Below are positions 11,001 to 19,498 of a DNA stretch of 64,000 bases, piece by piece. Source of the DNA: Manis javanica (lineage: Eukaryota > Chordata > Mammalia > Pholidota > Manidae). The stretch's first letter is position 1; the number at the start of each line of letters is the position of its first letter. The stretch is from positions 12,888,501-12,952,500 of the forward strand of contig NC_133167.1 in assembly GCF_040802235.1 (NCBI RefSeq), read 5' to 3'. A program made the position numbers and the translations under genes. The notes below the pieces were generated by a model. The model saw only the letters and a program-made list of their open reading frames with translations, made no database searches and was not told where the DNA came from.

Positions 11001-14000
11001 AGATTTCTTTTTCATTTGCCAGATTTAAAAAAATTACAGAGATTGACAAAGCGTAGTCATGGCTCTAGTATGGAAGTGGGCCCCCTTGAGCGCTGTTGGT
11101 GGCAGGGGGCCATGGTCTGGAGAACTTCCTGGGACCCGTTGTCCCAGAATTCCCATGCCAAGGAATTTAGGCTCTTAAGATCATCCCACGCTAGCAAATA
11201 AATAGAAGTTAGATATATACATATAATGGAACACACATCATAAGTAAATTTAGACTTAAGCAGAAAGATTATACAATATACGGTTGATTTCAGAAAACAA
11301 GTTTTAGAACAACAGATGCTGGTTCATCTCATTTATGTAAAATACTTTCTATATATTCACATGTCTGCAGGGACACATCTTGGAGGATGTTCAATAAAAT
11401 GTTAACAGTGGTCATACTTCAAATGATTACTCTTTGTATTTGAGTTTGAAACATTTCTGAATGACCATGTATCCATTTTACCACCAAGAAGAAATGACCT
11501 CTTTCTGTTGTCCTGCTTAGATAAACTAAGCCTGGTGATTATTTTTTAGACCTGGCTTCATTGAAGCACCTGTGGTCCAATTTAATTTTTTTCCTCTTGA
11601 AGTTAGCCTTTATGTCTCCAAGCTACACCTAGACATGTGCGGTCCCAGGTATTACCTTTGCACATTCGATATATATTAACCTCAGCACTTGTCCTCTATA
11701 AAATCATGACACGAAAGCAGTTCTATAGTGATGGCGTGGGCGTTTGGGGAAAGAGTCATTTTGTCTGTTGTGTCTCCTGGCTTCTCAAGCCACCCCATGG
11801 AAAGGGTACATATAGATGCATCCTAGCTGACAGTTGCCATCAGCTTCTGTGATCAGAAGCAGAAGCGAGGCCAGGGAGAAATGGATCTTCAGGCAGGTGT
11901 GACTTGATACAAAATGGTTAGTGGTTAATCATATTATAGTACAGTAAGTGATATATCCAGTTGAGGCTGGATTAACTGGTGATGTTGAAGCTATCTCCCC
12001 TGTTGGAACAAACCCCAGCTCCTAATTTTTCATTATTCATGACCCTGATCCTTCTTATCAGAACAGTAAACATTTCCAGAAATGGTTAATGAATGCCTCC
12101 AGGTCCTTATTTCATGCCCTGGTGCAATCATTTATTAACTACTTCCCTATTTCACAGCTTCTAAAAATTAGCTCTGCCAGAGTAGGGAACTAATGTTTTC
12201 TCTGAGGATTAAAGGGCTCATTAGGAAGTGATTTTTTTTTTTCTGACTTCCCTATTGAGTTTTCGGTTTCTGCTGAGACCATTTTATTATGCAGGGTAAA
12301 AGTAAAGATTAAGAATCACATCTTTGATTCTTAGGCAGCCCGAGATGGAACCAGGCTGGAGCGAGAGTTCATGTGCATCGGAGCTGAGCCAGGCTGCAGG
12401 CTGCTGAGTAGCCATGCAGGTGTACTGAACGCCCCACAAATTGCCCCCATATTTCTTCCTTAAGGAGAAACTGTAATGTCACCCTGTAGTGTCCTATAGT
12501 CCAATAGCCTCACTATTTTTTTTATCATGTTTTATAGCTTAAAGTGTTTATTATGTAACAAAGGCAAAACACTATCTCTCGCACCCTCTCCCCCTCCCTC
12601 CCAACCCCATGTGTGGAGAACTGGCCTCTGAGGTTCCCTGTCTCAAGTACAGTGATTGGCAGAGGCCATCCCGAAGAAAAGACAGTAAAAATCATGAGAG
12701 AAACTCACCCTTTTCTCTGTGTTAGATACCTTGTCCTTCCAGGTTATTAGAGGAGGAGAAAGAGGGGTCCAGCCTTCACTGGGTTCCCACCAGCCAGGCC
12801 CTGCTGAGCACCCTATATATTTATTCTCATTTAATCATCACAGCAATCATGTGAAGTACACACTTTTAACACCTCTGGTGTCTCCATTCTCCATACCAGG
12901 AGGCACACAGAAGTTAAGTACCTCACCAGGGTCACCCAGTTCTCAAAACGTTTGAAGTGCTTAATAAAACATCTCAGAGATCCACTATAAATCTAGAAAT
13001 GCTGATTTTTCTGTTCACACAGTTAACTTTTACAACTCATTACATGCTGAATGTAAAGGGTTCCCAGGATCCTAAGGCGTGCTCTGAGGAAGACCCTTTC
13101 CCCAGGGGGTTGATGGCCCACGAGCTGGACTCCTAGCTGGCACTGTTCTTGACTGGGTTTTCATCCCCGCTGATGGGTCCATGTTCAGTTGTGCGGCTCA
13201 GTTGCTACGTGATCCGAATACTTTACATGGCGTAGAAGGATCACATTAGTTTGGGAAACCTGGTATAGCTAGAGTTCAACAGTTTTACTTCAGAATGTCT
13301 CAGAGCCCTTATTGTCCTGATGTATATTATGAATCTGCAAGAGGAATGGAGTGTCCAGTGCTTCCGAGACATGTAAGTTAGATGTAGTTAAACGTTAGAC
13401 ATAGTCTGAATCCTGGCCTTCACTTCCTAGCCTTGTGTCTGTCTCCTGAGAAGTGACTTCATTTCTGTATTGTAGAGAATTTCCCCATTGAAAAATAGGA
13501 CTTTGTATACTTGCCTTGTGGGGTGCTGGAGATTCTGAACGTGTCCAAGTGGTCGGTGTGGGCCTGGCACATAATGGACCCTAAATGGCGGAAGTGTTTT
13601 CCCTCCCTCCCTTCTCGTCACCAGCTCACATAGGCTCAGCCAAAAGAATCATTCTAAGGCAGTTCAAATTCATTCTTTTATTCAATGAGGTCAGCTTCTT
13701 GCAAAGCTCTCTATTCTGAGAGCATTATGAGCTAGTTAAATTCTACTCAGCAAAATTAGTGTAATTGTGGTGACACCCCAGGGCATGCTTTCAGAGATGT
13801 CTAGACTGAAGAAAGAATTCTTTTACCAGAGAAGGAGAAAATAATTGTCCTTATCTTTGTCCTTCTAAGGAAACTGTATTTAGGAAAGAAAAGAGACGTT
13901 CTCAAACTGAATTGTTCTCTTCCCACTCTTCTCTGGTGATCAGCAACCATTCAGGCCACTTCTGGAAGTCATCCAGGATACACTGAACCTGCATCTGATT

Positions 14001-17000
14001 TCTTTAGGGTCCACAAGCACCCCCAATGATATATGGTACAGCTTCATTGAACTGCCCTACCACGGGGAAAGCATCAGCATGCTGGTTGTGCTGCCCACCG
14101 AGAGCTCCACCCCGCTGTCGGCCATCATCCCTCACATCAGCACCAAGACCATAGACAGCTTGATGAGCGCCATGGTGCCCAAGAGGGTACAGGTCATCCT
14201 GCCCAAGTAAGTAGCTCCCTTCCTCAAAAAGAAATGAGTGCTCAATCCCTGTGTGTCAGATAACAGTCAGCAGGAGGCCAGAATGTGACGCATCAGAAGG
14301 CCTGTTTATTTTGCAGAAATTGCATGGTGGAAATACAGGCTGTAGCTTTATAGAAGTTTTTTCCTTTTTTTCTTTAAACCCCTGTGCTGCTTATACTGCA
14401 GGATAGAGTGGAGATGGGGAGGAAACAGATTGGTCTCCGAGCCTCCTCCACAAGACCTCAAACTCTTTATGCTACGTCAAGGGCTTTTAAAATTTAATTC
14501 TGTTCAAAATTAAAAGACACATGCATATGGTCATGTAGTCTGATGAAAGTACAGTCGAGTTGGTAGTGCTTTGTGTGTTTTGATAAGGAGTTTCATTTTG
14601 GTTGCTTGTTAAGTTTTAGTTGGAAGTTGCTAAAGATCAGGTCCAAAAGCTAGGGGGTAAGGAAGTATTTTAAAGCCACTCAGGCAGAATTATTACATTA
14701 GTATTTAGGGGAATTTCTCTATTACACCCTACAAGTATGGTATGATATAAATGGAATTTGAGTTGTTATGACTTAAAACCAAGAGAAAAGTAATCCCAAA
14801 TTCTGTCTGAATCATAAATTTCTAACAGGTCAGAGAATGCTCTGCCCAGATCTGTGAAGGAAATAATGAATGTCCCCTTTCTAGGAACTTTTCAGTATTA
14901 CTGTTCTGCCAGTGTCCAGGGCTGGTAACCTTCCAGGCCTCAGGGGTTGGGAAGATACCTTCCACTTTGAATAGTTTTTAATTCTCCAGTCACTGAGTTA
15001 AGAGAGAAACCCATTCATAATAAATATTAATAATCCTCCCAAGATTGTTTTTATTATAAAAATAAGCCTTCATGTAGGCAATGCTTGATATAAATAAAAT
15101 GGTGACATTGTAGGTATACATATAATTATACAGTTATACAATTATACATATTGTGTACATATTATATGCTATATACAATTATACATACAATTATAATTAT
15201 AATGTTAAAATACCTTATAGCCTGTATTAAAGATCTTCTGACCTACCCTTGTTGCTTTCCCACAGGATGAGATAAAACCTGGCAAAACATTCTATGATGA
15301 TTGGTTTAATAACTAACATTTTCATATGTATAACCCTGAGACCAGGTAGCCCATAAATATCCGAAAAGCTCATACTATACCCCACATAATACCATGTCAC
15401 CTATTTCTAATGTTTTCTCCTGTTTTGACAGTAATACGCTTTCAAAAATCTCAGCATGAGCTAACAGGAATGTGTCTCCTCTTTTGACCATCTGCCATCC
15501 CAGTAAGGATGGTGGTTTTTACAGCAGGCTAGATTATGGCTCTTTGGTTAGATATGGAAAAAAACCTACAGATATTCCAGAGTTCCCAGGGCTTGTTAAT
15601 ACCCTGCATATCTCCATTAGCATCAAAATACTTCTGTAGCTCTCTCCCTCAGCACTGGAATGGGGGGCCCTGTTGCATATGAGGGTGAGAACACCCCATT
15701 TACTATTTCTATTTGTTGCTCATTTTGCCAGCTCAGAGTTTGAGAGATGAGCTGTTCTCTATTTACCTGGTACTTAAATCCTGGAATTAAAATTTATGAT
15801 AAAATTTAGGTTGATGTTCGGAGCATACTTAAAAAAAAGATTGGTTTGTAAACATTGTTCCACTGGCACTGATTATGTCACTTTATATCATTCAGAGTAT
15901 AATGATTTTTGCCCCATTTTCTGCTTCCACGCTAGGTTCACAGCTGTAGCACAAACAGATTTGAAGGAGCCATTGAAAGTTCTTGGCATCACCGAGATGT
16001 TTGATTCATCAAAGGCAAACTTTACAAAAATTACAAGTATGTTCATTTAAACTTAAAGACTGTTACATATTGAGTCTCTGATTTGTTCAGAGAGAAAAGG
16101 TCCAAATTAGGAATGTGTTGCCCTAAAAGTCTCCAAGGTCTAATCTGATACATCACCAAATGATGCTACTGACCCTTCATCATTTAAATCAGCATGTCAT
16201 TCATCCCTATGTTTCACAGGTACATTTCGTGTGAAGCCCAAGTGATTCTACGTAGTTAAAGAAGCACTTCATGTATTGTCTTTAGTACCTTAAAATTTGG
16301 CTCTTATTTATAGTCTCTTTTTTTCAAATGCAAACTTAACACCTGTCTATGAAAAAATCCAGGTTTTTGAGCTCTCAAATACTTGCTTACTTCCACCAAA
16401 CAACAGCAGGCATGCACTATTATATTCAGATATTTCATGCCCACTAATCTGAAATAATATAAACACAAAGGAGTCTGATTAGAACTTTTCTCTGCCAGAA
16501 CGTCTAGGACACAACTGGTGTTTATCCCTTTGTTTGCCACTATATATACCTTTTCCTAGAGTTATGTTGATGGTTAATCCTTGTCTTTTTAATTCAGAGC
16601 ACAGTAACCTTCTTCCAAAGAAAAGTAATGCATTAAGCATTGTTTGTTCTCCACTTTGTATTTTTCCCCTTGAGGTATAGAAAGTAGTTCACTACCAATG
16701 TCAGCTGCCTACAGGGGAATACCCGGATACCTGTCCTGGAGCCAAACAGGACTCCCCTGGTGAGACTGCAGCTCCATGTGTGTTCTGATGCTCTTTCATC
16801 CCCTGCTATCCAGACTCTTATCCCAGGACCAGCAGCATTAGTGTCACCCGAGAACATAGTTGAACTGCAGGATCTTGAGTCAGACTCAGACCGACTGAAC
16901 CCAAATCCATTTTAACAAGATTCCTCAGCCCAATAAAGTTTTGAGAGCATTGTTTTACCCTGCACTGTCCTTCAGGGTTATCCTGTGTAGCCTAAACACT

Positions 17001-19450
17001 AGATAGTGTTCTGAGGGAGTTCACAGGTGTTCAAGAGAGGACCAGGCACCAAAATGCTCCTGAGAGGTGCTGTTTAACCCTGCAGATGCTGGGCCTGAAA
17101 TGGCCTTTCATTCCCCATCAGTCATATGAGAGCCAAGCTTCAGGAGAGAAAATTAAAACCAGATGACACAGGGTCTTGCCTGTGGGTTTCAGCCCCAGGC
17201 AAGTTCACTACGGATTCAATGTGACCAAAGAAATGACAGTAGAATGTTCTTGGGTGAAAGGGTTATACCCAACTTTATTTCCACGGTGGCAGGTCAATCA
17301 CTAAACTCCCATCCACTCAGAGCGAGTCTGCAGGCACCAAGCCGGTCTCTGCCTCTGGGCCTCTCTGTCCCGACAGCCATCTCAGTCTCTGTCCTCGGTG
17401 CTGCCACCACTCCAGCCTCTGCTCTCGTGCAGCCTTGCAGGCTATGCCACCGTGTGGCCCAGAGCACTGGGCAGAGCTCTTTATATAGAGTCAATAACAA
17501 TGTATTGCCCACACATGTGTAGTGAGCTTAACCGACCAGGGCCAGGTGAGAATCCGGGCCACAGGAACCTTCAGTTTATCCACACACAGTAAATACGTTT
17601 CTTCTTGCATCCAGACCTGTGTCTCCTCAAGGCTAACAGTGACTTCTGTTTGCCTGCCCCTTGAATGCTACACCCACTGCGTATTGCTGGAACAGTAAGG
17701 GTTTGCTGAGAAGGAAAGTGAATTTGTGAGAAGGTCCCAGAGGCACAGTTGCATTTCTGAACCTGGCCAGAGTCTAAACCCTTCTCACGCTCAACACTCT
17801 TCTCTCATGGATATGCCCCAGAGATCAGTGGCTTTTGTTGTGAAAAGCCCCCACTTTCTCTGCCACTAACCAGCCATGTGATTCATGGGCAGGGTTCTTG
17901 ACACTCTGGGCCTCAGTTTCCCGATCTGTAAATGTCACCTGAAATCCTTCCTGTATTTGACTGACATTCTGTAATTGAAAAATAACATTGTTGGCTTGCT
18001 TCCTCTGGAAAACTGGGCTTCTTTTTGAAAGCTCTTCTCTTTTTATTTTTGTATAAAGCTCTTAGTGGTCAGAGTTGCGTTGAGAGGCAGGAATACATTT
18101 GGGGTCTAGGACTCCCACCTCTGACGTGACATCGCAGTTCATTTAACAGAAACTGAAATTCACCACGGGTGACCCTCCTGCTACATCTTCGGTCCCCAGG
18201 ACTGTAAGAGGTCACGTCTCATGACTCCTTTTAAGACTTGGAATTTGCCATGGCTTTGAAGTTATTTCCCCAGCCAAATGGATGGACTCAGTTATGAATG
18301 CTGGTTTTGTTTTGTTTTCTGGAAACAGGGTCAGAGAACCTTCATGTTTCTCACATCTTGCAAAAAGCAAAAATTGAAATCAGCGAGGATGGAACCAAAG
18401 CTTCAGCAGCAACGAGTAAGCAGCAGGTCACACGGGTGGGCTGGTTCTGTGGGTGTGCAGGCGTGGCCAGTCCACTCAGCTGCTCGTCAAATATATAAGG
18501 AACCCTATTTCTGGCCAGGTACTGTGCGTCGACCTCGGGAGACAATGGTGAATTTAGACAGACGGAGGATGTTTGTCCGTGAAGCTCAGAGTCTGTTTCA
18601 TTAAGGGAAGCATCTCAGTGAGACGAATTCCTCTAGGACAGGAGTCAGTAAACTTCTTCCGGACAGCTAGAGAGTATGTAACTTCTGCTTTGGGGACCAC
18701 ACGGTCTTCATTGCAGCTTCTCAGCTCTCCCGCTGTAGTGTGGAAGCAGCCTTAGGGTACAAGCAAATGGGCATAGCTGGGTTCCAGTGAACTTCATTTA
18801 TAAAAACATGATCTGACTGTGTGATTCCTACTCGCCCAACACCAAATGCAATGGTGTATTTTTTTCCTTAGGTATATGTATAGCAGTAACAATATTATAC
18901 ACAGCAGTTACAGTTGTATAGCTTCATTCAGGTACCCGATTGCAATGTGTGTAAATATGTGGGAGGGGGTCTTCCCACACATATTTACATTACACTAAGC
19001 AATTCTCAAACACAAGCAGGGTGTTGGAGAACTCAATTCTGATGCTATCTGCCCAGAGACCACACCAGATCCCAGGTTAAGGGCTCTGTCCTACACGGTT
19101 GTCCTCCGTCCCCAACTCCAAGTGCCAGTTGCAAACCCTGGGCAGTTAACCTGTGCTTCTAACCTACCAACAACAGATTGGAGGTTCCCCTGACCTCCCC
19201 CTTAGGTTCTATTAATTTTCTAGAGCAGTTCACAGAACTGAGGAAAACACTTCGTTTACCAGTTTAATAAAGGATACTGTACAGGATACAATTAACAGCC
19301 AGATGAACAGAGACATAGGGCACCGTCCCAAGTAAAGGAGCTTCCCCCTCATGGAGCTTGGGGCCCGGCTCGGTGGCATGTGCAGACATTCTAGTTCCCC
19401 AAGCATAAAAGCTCTCGCTGACCAAGAAGCAGGACCCATCCGAGCAGAAC

Positions 19451-19498
<48 letters not shown>

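Larger units (their letters stand above)
16037..18328 (+). other. SERPINE2: SERPINE2 intron between coding exons 5 and 6
   Basis: Contains an antisense LTR (17172-17563) and a MIR (17822-17945). The acceptor tract is gttttgttttgttttctgg. Confidence 0.8.
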
